Shown: positions 1 through 8,211 of the stretch, piece after piece
Layout: each line of letters begins with the position of its first letter
Position numbering within the stretch: position 1 is the first letter of the stretch
From: Gammaproteobacteria bacterium
GTDB taxonomy: Bacteria > Pseudomonadota > Gammaproteobacteria > Steroidobacterales > XN24
Direction: 5' to 3'
Assembly: GCA_024640085.1 (NCBI GenBank)
Contig: JAHEFR010000009.1
Location: 36,154 to 100,153 of the forward strand
Length of the DNA stretch: 64,000 nucleotides
Translations under genes and position numbers: made by a program
The notes under the pieces: generated by a model
The model's database searches: none
What the model was told of the DNA's origin: nothing
What the model saw: only the letters and a program-made list of their open reading frames with translations

Positions 1-92
1 ATGAAGTCCTCCAGAGCCTGCCGACCCTCCTGCAGCGTCGTGGCAAGCTCTTCGTTTACCCAGGCGAGGGTCTGTGAAACCGCTTCGGTCAT
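1..92 (-). CDS. ChpA/PilL-type hybrid histidine kinase, N-terminus only
   Basis: Only the first ~30 codons lie in the window; the gene runs off the left edge. Reading leftwards from ATG at 92 gives MTEAVSQTLAWVNEEL and then a helical stretch. In known pilGHIJ clusters the gene after pilJ is the CheA-like multidomain kinase ChpA/PilL, which starts with Hpt-type helices. The identification therefore rests mainly on position, 39 bases after the pilJ stop on the same strand. The fragment is too short for motif proof. If right, it is the kinase that receives signals from PilJ and phosphorylates PilG and PilH. Confidence 0.5.
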   Translation of the reverse strand, partial: MTEAVSQTLAWVNEELATTLQEGRQALEDF

Positions 93-131
93 TCTTTAGT
101 GTCGAAGCATCCGGTATTGACGTTGGTCATG

Positions 132-2159
132 TCAGGCGTCGGCCGCCTTGGCTCTGGGCGACTCCCTGAAAGACTCCGGGAACTCGTGCTCCTTCCGCCT
201 GCCGTCCGCTTCCGGCAACCGGAATCCTGCCACAGAGTTGCGCAGCTGCGCCGCAAGATCCGCCAGTTTGCCGATGGATTCGGAAGTGGCGCCGGTCGCC
301 TCGGCCGTCTGGGAGCTCACTTCCCTGAGCACACCCATGTTCCGAGTGATGTCCGCGGCGGCCACCGCCTGTTCGCGCGCGGTGCCCGAAATGTTCTGGA
401 CCAGGTTGGCGATCTGGTTGGAGACGCTCTCGATCTCGTCCAGCGCCGCGCCCGCATTCTCCGCCAACAGCGCTCCGCCCACGACGTCCGTCGTGCTGCG
501 TTCCATGGAGACCACCGCCTCGTTTGTGTCCGACTGGATCGTCTTGACCAGGACCTCTATCTGACGAGTAGCGTTGGTCGAGCGCTCGGCCAGCCGCTGA
601 ACCTCGTCGGCCACAACGGCGAATCCGCGTCCCGCCTCGCCAGCCATCGACGCCTGGATGGAGGCGTTGAGGGCAAGGATGTTCGTCTGCTCGGCAATAT
701 CGTTGATGAGCTCGACGATGTTGCCGATCTCCTGGGAACTCTCCCCCAGACGCTTGATCCTCTTCGATGTGTCCTGGATCGTCTCGCGGATGGTGTTCAT
801 ACCCTCGATCGTACGCCGGACCGCTTCACCGCCCTTGTGGGCGACGTCCACGGAGTGCCTCGCCACGTCGGCTGAGCGCTCGGCGTCTCCCGAGACGGCC
901 TCAACCGAGGCCGCCATCCTGGCGACCGACTCCGTGGCATCCGCCACCTGCTTCGACTGGGTCTCGCTAGCCTGGGCCAGGTGCCCGGAAGTCGCCTGGG
1001 TCTGGCGGGCGGCGCCGTCGATCTTGATGGCGGTGTCGTTGATCGTTGTCACCAGGTCCTTCAGGGCTTCGATGGCGTAATTGATGGAATCGGCGATGGC
1101 GCCGGTGATGTCCTCGGTCACGGTGGCCTGCACAGTCAGATCGCCGTCGGCAAGGCTGCCGAGCTCGTCGAGCAACCGAAGGATGGCAGCCTGATTGCGT
1201 TCGTTCTGGCGCGCCTGTCTCTCCGCTGCCCGGCGTGTGTCCTCGCCGGAGAACCCCATGGCCGCAGTCAGCAGGGCCAATATCAGGGCTACTCCTAGCA
1301 GCCCCAGGCCAAGCCGCGGATCGGTGAACTTCACTGGCCCGATGGCCAGCCCACCGGCTGCGGCGGGTGGCATCGTCTCCAGCTGGCCTGTCACGAGCAG
1401 GGCCGCCGCGCCGGTGTCGAGGGCGGCCCGATGGGCCTCGGCGGTCCTGACGGAAGCCGCCACGGCCGCGATCACGGCGTCGCTCATCCTTCGATAAGCG
1501 CTCACCAGATCGTTCACGGCATCGGCGTTCTCCGCTCCGCTGATCGGCTGCAGTCCGAGAGTCCCGTCGTCTCCCGCCAGACCAAGCACTGTCCGACCCA
1601 AAAGCATCTCGTCGTCCCCGGCCAGTCGGGACAACACGTCCGGGTCACCGAGCCCGGCGGCGATGGCCCGGACCGTCACGGCGACCCGGGCGGCAATAAC
1701 GGCCGCTTGCTCAGCGGCCCGCCGGCTGGGTTCGGGCACGGTCCCCGAAAGATCGGCCAGGCGACCGGTGATCAGCCCGGCGGCCTCGTCGGCATCGGCG
1801 CTCGCCGCCCACGCTGCCGCGAGATACTGGGCGTTGTCCGTGACTCGCCCGGCGGCCTCGAGGAGGTCGGGCAACGCCTGCGGTCGCGAGCCCTCCGCGG
1901 ACTGACTCGCGGATCGCACCGCGGCCGTCGCCCGTTCCAGTCGAGCCATGCCGTCTGGCTCGTCGTCCACCGCGACCCTGGTCGCGCTCGCCACCTTCAT
2001 GACGGCCGCCCCGAGTTCGTCCTTACCGCGCTCGATGCGAGCCACCCGATCGACGCTCTGGAAAGCGTAATACAGGCTCGCCGTCGCCAGCACGATGAGC
2101 ACCACGGTCAGCGTCCCCATCATGGGAAGCCACCTGACTCCGGATCTGTTTTCGTCCAT
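132..2159 (-). CDS. pilJ: PilJ, methyl-accepting chemotaxis protein of the type IV pilus system
   Basis: This is a 675-residue transmembrane chemoreceptor controlling twitching motility. A short N-terminal tail leads to a first membrane segment at about residues 10-33. A periplasmic helical sensor region of about 250 residues follows, then a second membrane segment near 283-303 and a long cytoplasmic coiled coil. The conserved MCP hairpin tip is visible (EQTNILALNASIQASMAGEA, then GRGFAVVADEVQRLAERS), which is where the CheW-like PilI and the kinase dock. The gene sits between pilI (33 bases upstream) and the start of chpA/pilL, the usual order. pilK, the methyltransferase found after pilJ in Pseudomonas, is absent from this position. 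Start is ATG at 2159. Confidence 0.92.
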   Translation of the reverse strand: MDENRSGVRWLPMMGTLTVVLIVLATASLYYAFQSVDRVARIERGKDELGAAVMKVASATRVAVDDEPDGMARLERATAAVRSASQSAEGSRPQALPDLLEAAGRVTDNAQYLAAAWAASADADEAAGLITGRLADLSGTVPEPSRRAAEQAAVIAARVAVTVRAIAAGLGDPDVLSRLAGDDEMLLGRTVLGLAGDDGTLGLQPISGAENADAVNDLVSAYRRMSDAVIAAVAASVRTAEAHRAALDTGAAALLVTGQLETMPPAAAGGLAIGPVKFTDPRLGLGLLGVALILALLTAAMGFSGEDTRRAAERQARQNERNQAAILRLLDELGSLADGDLTVQATVTEDITGAIADSINYAIEALKDLVTTINDTAIKIDGAARQTQATSGHLAQASETQSKQVADATESVARMAASVEAVSGDAERSADVARHSVDVAHKGGEAVRRTIEGMNTIRETIQDTSKRIKRLGESSQEIGNIVELINDIAEQTNILALNASIQASMAGEAGRGFAVVADEVQRLAERSTNATRQIEVLVKTIQSDTNEAVVSMERSTTDVVGGALLAENAGAALDEIESVSNQIANLVQNISGTAREQAVAAADITRNMGVLREVSSQTAEATGATSESIGKLADLAAQLRNSVAGFRLPEADGRRKEHEFPESFRESPRAKAADA

Positions 2160-2193
2160 TCTTTACCTACCCGAATACCGGCGCCGGCCGACG

Positions 2194-2760
2194 TTAGGCC
2201 GGCAATTCACCCGCCCTCAGGAACTGGGGGCTCTCTACGAGCCCTGCCAGATCGAAGACAGGCAGTGTGTCCGAATCCTGGCGAAACGCTCCGCGGAGGT
2301 AGCGCTCGCATCTCAATATCGTGTCAGGCGCGCTGCTGTCACGCTGCTCGCCGGGGAAACGCCTGAAGCCCATGACCTCGTCGACGACCAGCCCCGCCGG
2401 AACGTCGCGGTGGTTGACAACGATAATCCGTGTTTCCCTGTCGGGACGGGTAACCGCGCCCCCCAGGAACGCTTTCAGGTCGATAATCGGCAATAGCTGA
2501 CCCCTGACGTTCGACAGGCCCGAAATCCACTCCTTCGCCCCCGGGATGCGGGTGATCTGCTCCGGATACACCAGCACCTCGCGGGCCTCCTCGCGGGCCG
2601 CGACGAATACCTGCTGCTCCAGACGGAAGGCGAGCCCGACCCATTCGTGTTCCTGGTGACCGAGGCTGTCTGCCGCAGCCCTCCGACCTCGATGCTCCAT
2701 CTCCCTGAGCAAGTCGAATGGGCTGTCAATCAGCTCCCTTAGCGCCGACCCTCCGGTCAT
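2194..2760 (-). CDS. pilI: PilI, CheW-like coupling protein
   Basis: This 188-residue cytosolic adaptor links the receptor PilJ to the ChpA/PilL kinase. After a ~40-residue N-terminal extension it shows a CheW fold: a beta-rich core containing IPGAKEWISGLSNVRGQLLP, the typical CheW signature around the conserved G-x-x-N-x-R-G. Later strands include RIIVVNHRDVPAGLVVDEV. It lies 32 bases after pilH and 34 before pilJ on the same strand, so it is probably cotranscribed with them. A CheV would carry a receiver domain and none is present. Confidence 0.88.
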   Translation of the reverse strand: MTGGSALRELIDSPFDLLREMEHRGRRAAADSLGHQEHEWVGLAFRLEQQVFVAAREEAREVLVYPEQITRIPGAKEWISGLSNVRGQLLPIIDLKAFLGGAVTRPDRETRIIVVNHRDVPAGLVVDEVMGFRRFPGEQRDSSAPDTILRCERYLRGAFRQDSDTLPVFDLAGLVESPQFLRAGELPA

Positions 2761-2792
2761 CTAAGCATCCCTCCGGCCGCGATCCTTCGAAA

Positions 2793-3158
2793 TCATCCCT
2801 CGAGGACGGACCTGATCTTCTCCACCAATTGCGACTCCGACACCGGCTTGACCAGGTAATCGGCCGCGCCCTGTCGCATGCCCCAGATGCGGTCGGTCTG
2901 ATCACCCTTGGTGGTCACCATCAGCACCGGGATGCGAGCAGTGTCCGGGTCCCTGGATAGCTCCCGGGTAGCCTGATAGCCGTTCATGCCAGGCATGACG
3001 ATATCCATCAGGACCAGGTCCGGCTTCAACTCCCGAGCCTTGCTCACCGCCTCGCTTCCGTCCTCGGCCGCCTCCGTCTCGTACCCGTGTCTTTCCAGGT
3101 ACTGACGTAACAGGTGGATTTCGGTCGGCGAGTCGTCGACGATCAGAACGAGAGACAT
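2793..3158 (-). CDS. pilH: PilH, single-domain response regulator
   Basis: A 121-residue stand-alone receiver domain. The acidic pocket (VDDSPTE near the N-terminus), the phospho-acceptor Asp in DLVLMDIVMPGMNGYQ, the conserved Thr of VLMVTTKGD and the Lys of DYLVKPV are all present. There is no output domain. In the Pil-Chp system PilH works with PilG to set pilus extension and retraction, PilH being linked to retraction/PilT. The assignment as PilH rests on order, second after pilG, and on length. Start ATG is at 3158. Confidence 0.9.
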   Translation of the reverse strand: MSLVLIVDDSPTEIHLLRQYLERHGYETEAAEDGSEAVSKARELKPDLVLMDIVMPGMNGYQATRELSRDPDTARIPVLMVTTKGDQTDRIWGMRQGAADYLVKPVSESQLVEKIRSVLEG

Positions 3159-3194
3159 GGTCCCAATCCTCCCAGAAAGCGCGTCGCGCGCATG

Positions 3195-3590
3195 TCAGGC
3201 TCCCAACTGTCCACGGATGGCGTTGATAAGCTCGTCCTTCGTAAATGGCTTTGTCAGGTACTGCTCAGACCCGACGATGCGGCCTCTTGCACGGTCGAAC
3301 AGGCCGTCCTTGCTGGACAACATGATCACCGGCGTGGTGCGGAAGACCTTGTTGTGCTTGATCAGGGCGCATGTCTGGTAACCGTCCAGACGAGGCATCA
3401 TGATATCGACGAAGATCACGTCCGGATGATGGTCCGCGATCTTGGACAAGGCATCGAAACCGTCCACCGCGGTGAACACTTCACAGCCCTCCCGGGACAG
3501 CAGTGTCTCGGCGGTGCGCCTGATGGTCTTGCTGTCGTCGATCACCAGCACCTTCAGGCCACGAAGATCCCTCGGATTGACCCTCTCCAC
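3195..3590 (-). CDS. pilG: PilG, single-domain response regulator
   Basis: A receiver-only protein very like PilG, with VIDDSKTIRRTAETLL, the acceptor Asp in DVIFVDIMMPRLDGYQTCAL, VIMLSSKDGLFD and the Lys in QYLTKPF. In known systems phospho-PilG promotes pilus extension and cAMP signalling. I chose GTG at 3590 because GAGGAG lies about six bases upstream and the resulting 131 residues match the family's ~135. An in-frame ATG at 3701 would add 37 residues that look unlike a receiver domain. It is the first gene of the pilGHIJ run and is divergent from gshB. Confidence 0.87.
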   Translation of the reverse strand: MERVNPRDLRGLKVLVIDDSKTIRRTAETLLSREGCEVFTAVDGFDALSKIADHHPDVIFVDIMMPRLDGYQTCALIKHNKVFRTTPVIMLSSKDGLFDRARGRIVGSEQYLTKPFTKDELINAIRGQLGA

Positions 3591-3765
3591 AATGTTCTCC
3601 TCGGCATCGACGATCCAGCTCGTCGAGCCGGTCAAAGGCGACGACCTGGCGGCGGCGCTCGCCGCCAGGCATCTCGGTTCCTTGGACAGGCCTTTTAACA
3701 TATTGAAGCGACCCTCGCCATGAAAGCGAGACCCCGGAGGACAGGCTGGGACGGGAGCCCCTTGC

Positions 3766-3774
3766 TGCTATATT
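3766..3774 (+). promoter_or_regulatory. Extended -10 promoter upstream of gshB
   Basis: The sequence TGCTATATT is an extended -10 element (TG-n-TATATT) followed by ACGG, 59 bases before the gshB ATG. No good -35 hexamer is seen, as expected for an extended -10 promoter. It lies in the divergent pilG/gshB gap. Confidence 0.5.
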
Positions 3775-3832
3775 ACGGTTCGCCCGGGATCTCGGCCCGG
3801 GTTGGAGAATCCGTGCAGGAGGTGTATCCCGG

Positions 3833-4789
3833 ATGAGCCACAAGCCACGGCGTCTCGGCGTCGTCATGGACCCCATAGGCGATATCAAGCCCGCGAAGGA
3901 CAGTACCCTTGCCATGCTCCTGGAGGCCCAGGCCCGGGGCTGGGAAATCCGGTACATGGAGCAGGCGGACCTCTGGGTCAAGGACGGGCACCTGCAGGCC
4001 AGGACCCGGGGCCTCAGGGTTCGGGATGCAGCGGACCAATGGTCCGAACTCGACGAGCCCCGGTCCGAGCCGCTGGGGTCCCTCGATGTCATCCTGATGA
4101 GGAAGGACCCTCCTTTCGACATGGAGTACATCTACACGACCTATCTACTGGAGCGAGCCGAGGAGGCAGGATGCCTGGTGGTCAACCGCACGGGCAGTCT
4201 CCGGGACGTGAGTGAGAAGGCATACACCATGTGGTTCGCGGACTGCTGCCCACCCACGCTCATCACCCGGTCCATGGGAGAGATGAGAGCCTTCCTTGCA
4301 GATCACGGCTCCATCGTCGTCAAGCCTCTCGATGGTATGGGCGGACGTTCCATATTCGTGGTCCGCGCCGGCGACCCCAACAGCAACGTTATCTTCGAGA
4401 CGATCACCGGGTCCGGCTCGCATTTCGCCATGGCCCAGAAGTACATCCCCGAGATCACGGAAGGTGGCGACAAGCGGATCCTGATCATTGATGGCGAACC
4501 TTATCCTCATGCCCTCGCGCGCATCCCGGCGCCCGGTGACAATCGTGGCAACCTGGCGGTAGGCGCACGGGCCGAAGGCCGGGACCTGACGGAGAGGGAT
4601 CGCTGGATCTGCGGCAGGGTCGGTCCTGTCCTGAAAGAGAAAGGCATCATCTTCGCGGGCCTGGATGTCATCGGGGATTACCTCACTGAGATCAACGTAA
4701 CCAGCCCTACTGGCATCCGGGAGTTGCAGAAATTCTACGGCGATAACATCGCCGGCCTCATGTTCGACGCCATCGAGGCTCGGCTGTGA
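3833..4789 (+). CDS. gshB: Glutathione synthetase
   Basis: This 318-residue cytosolic ATP-grasp enzyme joins gamma-glutamylcysteine and glycine to make glutathione. The length matches E. coli GshB (316). Visible family features are the N-terminal GVVMDPIGDIKPAKDSTLAML, MRKDPPFDMEYIYTTYLLE, the ATP-grasp segment VVKPLDGMGGRSIF and the late metal/ATP site with GLDVIGDYLTEINVTSPTGI. The strong ribosome site AGGAGG lies before ATG 3833. It overlaps apbE by GTGA at 4786-4789, so the two are translationally coupled. gshB next to pilG is also the order in Pseudomonas. Confidence 0.95.
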   Translation: MSHKPRRLGVVMDPIGDIKPAKDSTLAMLLEAQARGWEIRYMEQADLWVKDGHLQARTRGLRVRDAADQWSELDEPRSEPLGSLDVILMRKDPPFDMEYIYTTYLLERAEEAGCLVVNRTGSLRDVSEKAYTMWFADCCPPTLITRSMGEMRAFLADHGSIVVKPLDGMGGRSIFVVRAGDPNSNVIFETITGSGSHFAMAQKYIPEITEGGDKRILIIDGEPYPHALARIPAPGDNRGNLAVGARAEGRDLTERDRWICGRVGPVLKEKGIIFAGLDVIGDYLTEINVTSPTGIRELQKFYGDNIAGLMFDAIEARL

Positions 4790-5847
4790 GGGTTGGGGCC
4801 GATTCCCGCCGATGCCTGGCGCTGTGCGCCGCCGCTTTCCTTTTTCTCCTTACCTCAGCCTGCGACCGTGACCAGACCGAGAGTCGCTACCGATTCACGG
4901 CAATGGGAACGCTGGTGGAGATCACGATTTTCGATTTCCCGAGCGCGGCGGCGGATGCGGCCGCCGTCCAGGTCGAGTCGCTGTTCCTGGATCTGCAACA
5001 GCGATGGGATCCCTGGGCCGACGGCGCCCTGGGGCAGGTTAACGAAGTCGTCTCCAGCGGCGGAACCGGCATCCCGGACGACGATCTCGCCGACCTCTTG
5101 AGCCGGGCGAGCCGGATCTCTCGTGATTCCGGGGGCGCATTCGACCCTGCAGTGGGCGCGCTCGTCAGACTCTGGGGTTTTTACGATGCCGAAGCGATGC
5201 CCGACCGGCCACCGTCGCCCGGGGCCATCCAGGAGACACTCGACCGGAACCTGCCGCTGACCCGGCTCTGGGACGAGGACGCCCGCGTCCTGACGGGACA
5301 CGAGGGAACGACCATCGATCTCGGTGCATTCGCCAAGGGGGAGGCGGTAGACCGGGCCATCGCTCTGCTCGAAGGACTCGGCGTGAGCGACGCCATCGTC
5401 AACGCGGGCGGTGATCTGCGCGCCATCGGTCGCCACGGAGACCGGCCGTGGAGGATCGGTGTCAGGGAACCTCGCGACGCCGGCGTGCTGGCGGCCATCG
5501 AGGTCACCGGGGACGAGAGCGTCTTCACCTCGGGAGATTACGAGCGCTACTTCGAATTCGAGGGGCGGCGGTATCACCATGTACTGGACCCCAGGACTGG
5601 CTACCCGACACTGGGGCTGAGTTCGGTCACCGTGATAGGCCATGACGCAGCCAGCACCGACGCAGCCAGCACCGCACTCATGGTCGCCGGCCCGCAGCAC
5701 TGGCCGACCGTGGCTTCAGCCCTGGACCTGCGGCAAGTGATGGTGGTCGAGAACGACGGCTCCATCCAGATGTCCAGAGACATGCGGCCACGGGTCAAGC
5801 TGCTGCGGGACAAGCCACCGGAAGTAATGATACGGGACATCCCGTGA
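4786..5847 (+). CDS. apbE: FAD:protein FMN transferase (ApbE family lipoprotein)
   Basis: This 353-residue enzyme covalently attaches FMN to Ser/Thr of extracytoplasmic flavoproteins, using FAD as donor. The start GTG at 4786 gives a signal peptide ending in a lipobox (LLTSAC), so it is predicted to be a periplasm-facing lipoprotein. Family blocks are in order: TAMGTLVEI, FDPAVGALVRLWGF, TIDLGAFAKGEAVDRA, VNAGGDLRAIG, TSGDYERYFE with HHVLDPRTGYP, and HDAASTDAASTALMV, which includes the metal-binding Asp/Thr near the C-terminus. It overlaps gshB upstream and the NusG_II gene downstream by four bases each. No FMN-bind target protein is encoded in the window. Confidence 0.93.
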   Translation: MRVGADSRRCLALCAAAFLFLLTSACDRDQTESRYRFTAMGTLVEITIFDFPSAAADAAAVQVESLFLDLQQRWDPWADGALGQVNEVVSSGGTGIPDDDLADLLSRASRISRDSGGAFDPAVGALVRLWGFYDAEAMPDRPPSPGAIQETLDRNLPLTRLWDEDARVLTGHEGTTIDLGAFAKGEAVDRAIALLEGLGVSDAIVNAGGDLRAIGRHGDRPWRIGVREPRDAGVLAAIEVTGDESVFTSGDYERYFEFEGRRYHHVLDPRTGYPTLGLSSVTVIGHDAASTDAASTALMVAGPQHWPTVASALDLRQVMVVENDGSIQMSRDMRPRVKLLRDKPPEVMIRDIP

Positions 5848-6212
5848 GGCTGGTCCGCCCGGGAGACATGGTTGTGTTCGTCCTGGCTGCCGGGCTCGTC
5901 GGCGCATCCTACGCCTATTTCTGGGGTCCTCGCGCCGAGGGAGACACAGCAGTCATCAGCGTGGGGCACCGGCCGGTGGCGGAGATCTCGCTACTTGAGG
6001 ATGCGACGGTGCCTGTGGAAGGGCTGATCGGGGATAGTGTGCTGCAGGTGGAAGGAGGCAGGATCCGATTCATCGACTCCCCGTGCCCCGGCCGTTATTG
6101 CATACACATGGGCTGGATCGACCGGACCGGCGAGGTCGCCGCATGCCTGCCCAATGGCGTCGTGGTCGAGATCAGGGGTGGTCATCGGGAGTTCGATGCG
6201 ATAAACCTGTAG
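5844..6212 (+). CDS. NusG domain II-containing membrane-anchored protein
   Basis: A 122-residue protein with one N-terminal membrane helix (MVVFVLAAGLVGASYAYFWG) and an outward-facing beta-rich domain. The short motif SPCPGRYCIHMGWIDRTGEV followed by ACLPNGVVVEI is typical of stand-alone NusG_II (PF07009) proteins, which sit beside ApbE and Gx-family genes in many bacteria. The exact role is unknown; it is proposed to belong to extracytoplasmic flavin or redox modules. The start overlaps the apbE stop (ATGA-type overlap at 5844) and the next gene starts 5 bases after its stop. Confidence 0.8.
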   Translation: MRLVRPGDMVVFVLAAGLVGASYAYFWGPRAEGDTAVISVGHRPVAEISLLEDATVPVEGLIGDSVLQVEGGRIRFIDSPCPGRYCIHMGWIDRTGEVAACLPNGVVVEIRGGHREFDAINL

Positions 6213-6216
6213 ATCG

Positions 6217-6759
6217 ATGACAGTCAGCGCACCAGACGCCGCCAGCAGTCCGGACAGGGAAGATCACCTGGTCGCCGGCTTCGCTGCTCTCGCCATCGCC
6301 ATTCATATCCTCGAAGCGGCCTTCCCCAGTCCCATGCCCGGCGTCAAGCCGGGGCTGGCCAACGTCGTGACCGTCGTCGTCTATCTCCGTTACGGGATTC
6401 GGACCGCGGCCTGGGTCGCCATGCTGAGAGTGCTCGTGGGCAGCATGCTCATCGGTACTTTCCTCAGCCCGACCTTCCTGATGAGCGCCACCGGCGCGTG
6501 CGCATCCCTGGTCGTCCTCGGCATCGTCGGCAGTCTGGGGCGATACCTCGTCGGCGCGGTCGGATTGAGCCTCGCGGCAGCTTTTGCCCACATGGCCGCC
6601 CAGATCACCGTGGCATACCTGGTATTCATCCCCCATCCGGCAATTTTGAGCCTCACGCCGATCCTGATGACAGCGGCGCTGATTTTCGGATCCGTCAGCG
6701 GACTGATCGCAGCCAGCGTCGATGGCCTGCTGCGATCAGGCGACGGCAGAGGCAAATGA
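6217..6759 (+). CDS. Gx transporter family membrane protein (PF07456-like)
   Basis: A 180-residue polytopic protein with five or six hydrophobic segments. It shows MPGVKPGLANVVTVVVYLRYG and the Gly/Ala-rich packing typical of the Gx transporter family, formerly called heptaprenyl diphosphate synthase component I. The family resembles ECF-type substrate-binding subunits; the substrate is unknown. The consistent pairing with ApbE and NusG_II proteins suggests flavin or quinone supply to an extracytoplasmic redox system, which is inference. It overlaps the next TonB-like gene by four bases. Confidence 0.78.
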   Translation: MTVSAPDAASSPDREDHLVAGFAALAIAIHILEAAFPSPMPGVKPGLANVVTVVVYLRYGIRTAAWVAMLRVLVGSMLIGTFLSPTFLMSATGACASLVVLGIVGSLGRYLVGAVGLSLAAAFAHMAAQITVAYLVFIPHPAILSLTPILMTAALIFGSVSGLIAASVDGLLRSGDGRGK

Positions 6760-7565
6760 GAATCGAGCCGGTCGGACCCTCGCACAGGCTGGCCTACGCC
6801 ATCGGCCTGGCCGCAGTCGCTCACGCCGTGATCATCCTCGGGGTGAGCTTCGGACACCCCGATGTGCCGACCGCGCCTGCCATGCCGGCCCTCGAGGTCG
6901 TGCTTTCGACCGCGGGCCTTGAGACCGAACCGGATGAAGAATCGGAGTACTTCGGAACCGAGAACAGGGCTGGCGGCGGCAACACCTCCGAGCAGGTCAG
7001 GGCCCGGCTGCCGGAACCCGATATCAGCCCCAGCGAAGGCGAGGACATCGCCGGTGCGGACCCGCGGCAGCCGTCTCCCATGTCCGGGTCAGAGGACAGG
7101 GACATCGTTGCGACCAGGGAGAACCTCGATCAACAGGTCCTGCAGGATCTGTTGCCGGAACAGCCGAGCGTCGCGTCGGCCTCCCGCCGGACCCTCACTC
7201 TGGCGCCGGTCGCAACCAGCCGCAACCCCAGGGAACGTTTCCTGTCCGTGAATACACGACAGACCCTTTTTGCCGACTACCTGTCGGACTGGAAGTCGAA
7301 GGTGGAGCGGGTCGGGACCCTGAATTTTCCAGACGAGGCCAGGCGACTGAGGCAGGAAGGAGGCCCCGTGCTGGAAGTGGCCCTGAACTCGGACGGCTCG
7401 GTCGCTGAGATCCTGATCCGCCAATCTTCCGGCGACAAGAGCCTGGATCAGGCGGCGGTCCGGATTCTCAGGCTCGCCTCGCCCTTCGACGCGTTTCCGC
7501 GTGAACTCCGGGAACGCTTCGAGATCCTCCGGTTCGCATATGAGTGGCGGTTCCTGGATCGGTAA
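6756..7565 (+). CDS. TonB-family energy transducer-like protein
   Basis: A 269-residue protein starting at ATG 6756, which overlaps the preceding TGA. The N-terminal helix at about residues 14-34 anchors it in the inner membrane. A Pro/Asp/Glu-rich spacer follows, and the last ~90 residues form a TonB C-terminal-like domain (YLSDWKSKVERVGTLNFPDE, GGPVLEVALNSDGSVAEI, SLDQAAVRILRLASPFDAFP). TonB proteins pass ExbB/ExbD energy to outer-membrane receptors, but no ExbBD is nearby. Orphan TonB-like proteins of this build are common, so a receptor partner cannot be named. Confidence 0.82.
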   Translation: MRIEPVGPSHRLAYAIGLAAVAHAVIILGVSFGHPDVPTAPAMPALEVVLSTAGLETEPDEESEYFGTENRAGGGNTSEQVRARLPEPDISPSEGEDIAGADPRQPSPMSGSEDRDIVATRENLDQQVLQDLLPEQPSVASASRRTLTLAPVATSRNPRERFLSVNTRQTLFADYLSDWKSKVERVGTLNFPDEARRLRQEGGPVLEVALNSDGSVAEILIRQSSGDKSLDQAAVRILRLASPFDAFPRELRERFEILRFAYEWRFLDR

Positions 7566-7622
7566 GCCACTGTATTCCGGAATAGCTGGATGGCGGCACC
7601 GCCTGCCCCGGCGCCGCGGGCT

Positions 7623-7628
7623 TATACT
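7623..7628 (+). promoter_or_regulatory. Putative -10 element directly before yqgE
   Basis: The hexamer TATACT ends six bases before the yqgE ATG and no Shine-Dalgarno sequence is present. If this is the promoter, transcription would begin at or next to the start codon, giving a leaderless mRNA. No convincing -35 is seen. Confidence 0.35.
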
Positions 7629-7634
7629 ACGGCC

Positions 7635-8195
7635 ATGGACAGCGAGTATCTGACCAACCAGTTCCTGATCGCCATGCCAAACATGGGCGATCCGAATTTC
7701 GACCACACGGTGACCTACGTCTGCGAGCACAACAGAGACGGCGCCCTGGGACTTGTCATCAACCGGCCGACTGGCATGCATCTTGGAGACATCCTGTCCC
7801 AGATGGAGCTGGAGCCGGTGGACGCTGAGACGTCCGGCATCACAGTGCTCCACGGCGGGCCGGTCCAGCCTGAGCGGGGTTTCGTCATCCACGAACCGGG
7901 CGGCGACTGGGGCTCGACGCTACCCGTATCCGAATGGGCACAGGTCACCACATCCAGGGACGTGCTCGAGGCCATGGCAGCCGGTACGGGCCCGCGGAGG
8001 GCGATGGTCGCCCTGGGATACGCCGGTTGGGGAGCCGGGCAACTGGAGGGAGAAATGGCGGCCAACGCCTGGCTCACGGTCCCCGCCTCCCGGGAGATAG
8101 TTTTCCAGATCCCATTCGAGGATCGCTGGCGCGCCGCGGCGGCGCTGATCGGCATCGACATCGACCAGATCAGCGGCGACGTGGGGCACGCCTGA
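7635..8195 (+). CDS. yqgE: YqgE/AlgH family protein
   Basis: A 186-residue soluble protein of the UPF0301 family. Diagnostic segments are LTNQFLIAMPNMGDPNFDHT, VTYVCEHNRDGALGLVINRP, VLHGGPVQPERGFVIH and ALGYAGWGAGQLEGEMAAN. The family is linked to alginate regulation (AlgH) in Pseudomonas, but its biochemical role is unsettled. I chose ATG 7635 because the conserved N-terminus begins there; an upstream in-frame ATG at 7590 adds a Pro/Ala-rich non-conserved stretch. It is followed 16 bases later by ruvX, as is usual. Confidence 0.92.
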   Translation: MDSEYLTNQFLIAMPNMGDPNFDHTVTYVCEHNRDGALGLVINRPTGMHLGDILSQMELEPVDAETSGITVLHGGPVQPERGFVIHEPGGDWGSTLPVSEWAQVTTSRDVLEAMAAGTGPRRAMVALGYAGWGAGQLEGEMAANAWLTVPASREIVFQIPFEDRWRAAAALIGIDIDQISGDVGHA

Positions 8196-8211
8196 CGCCA
8201 GCTGTTTCCTG

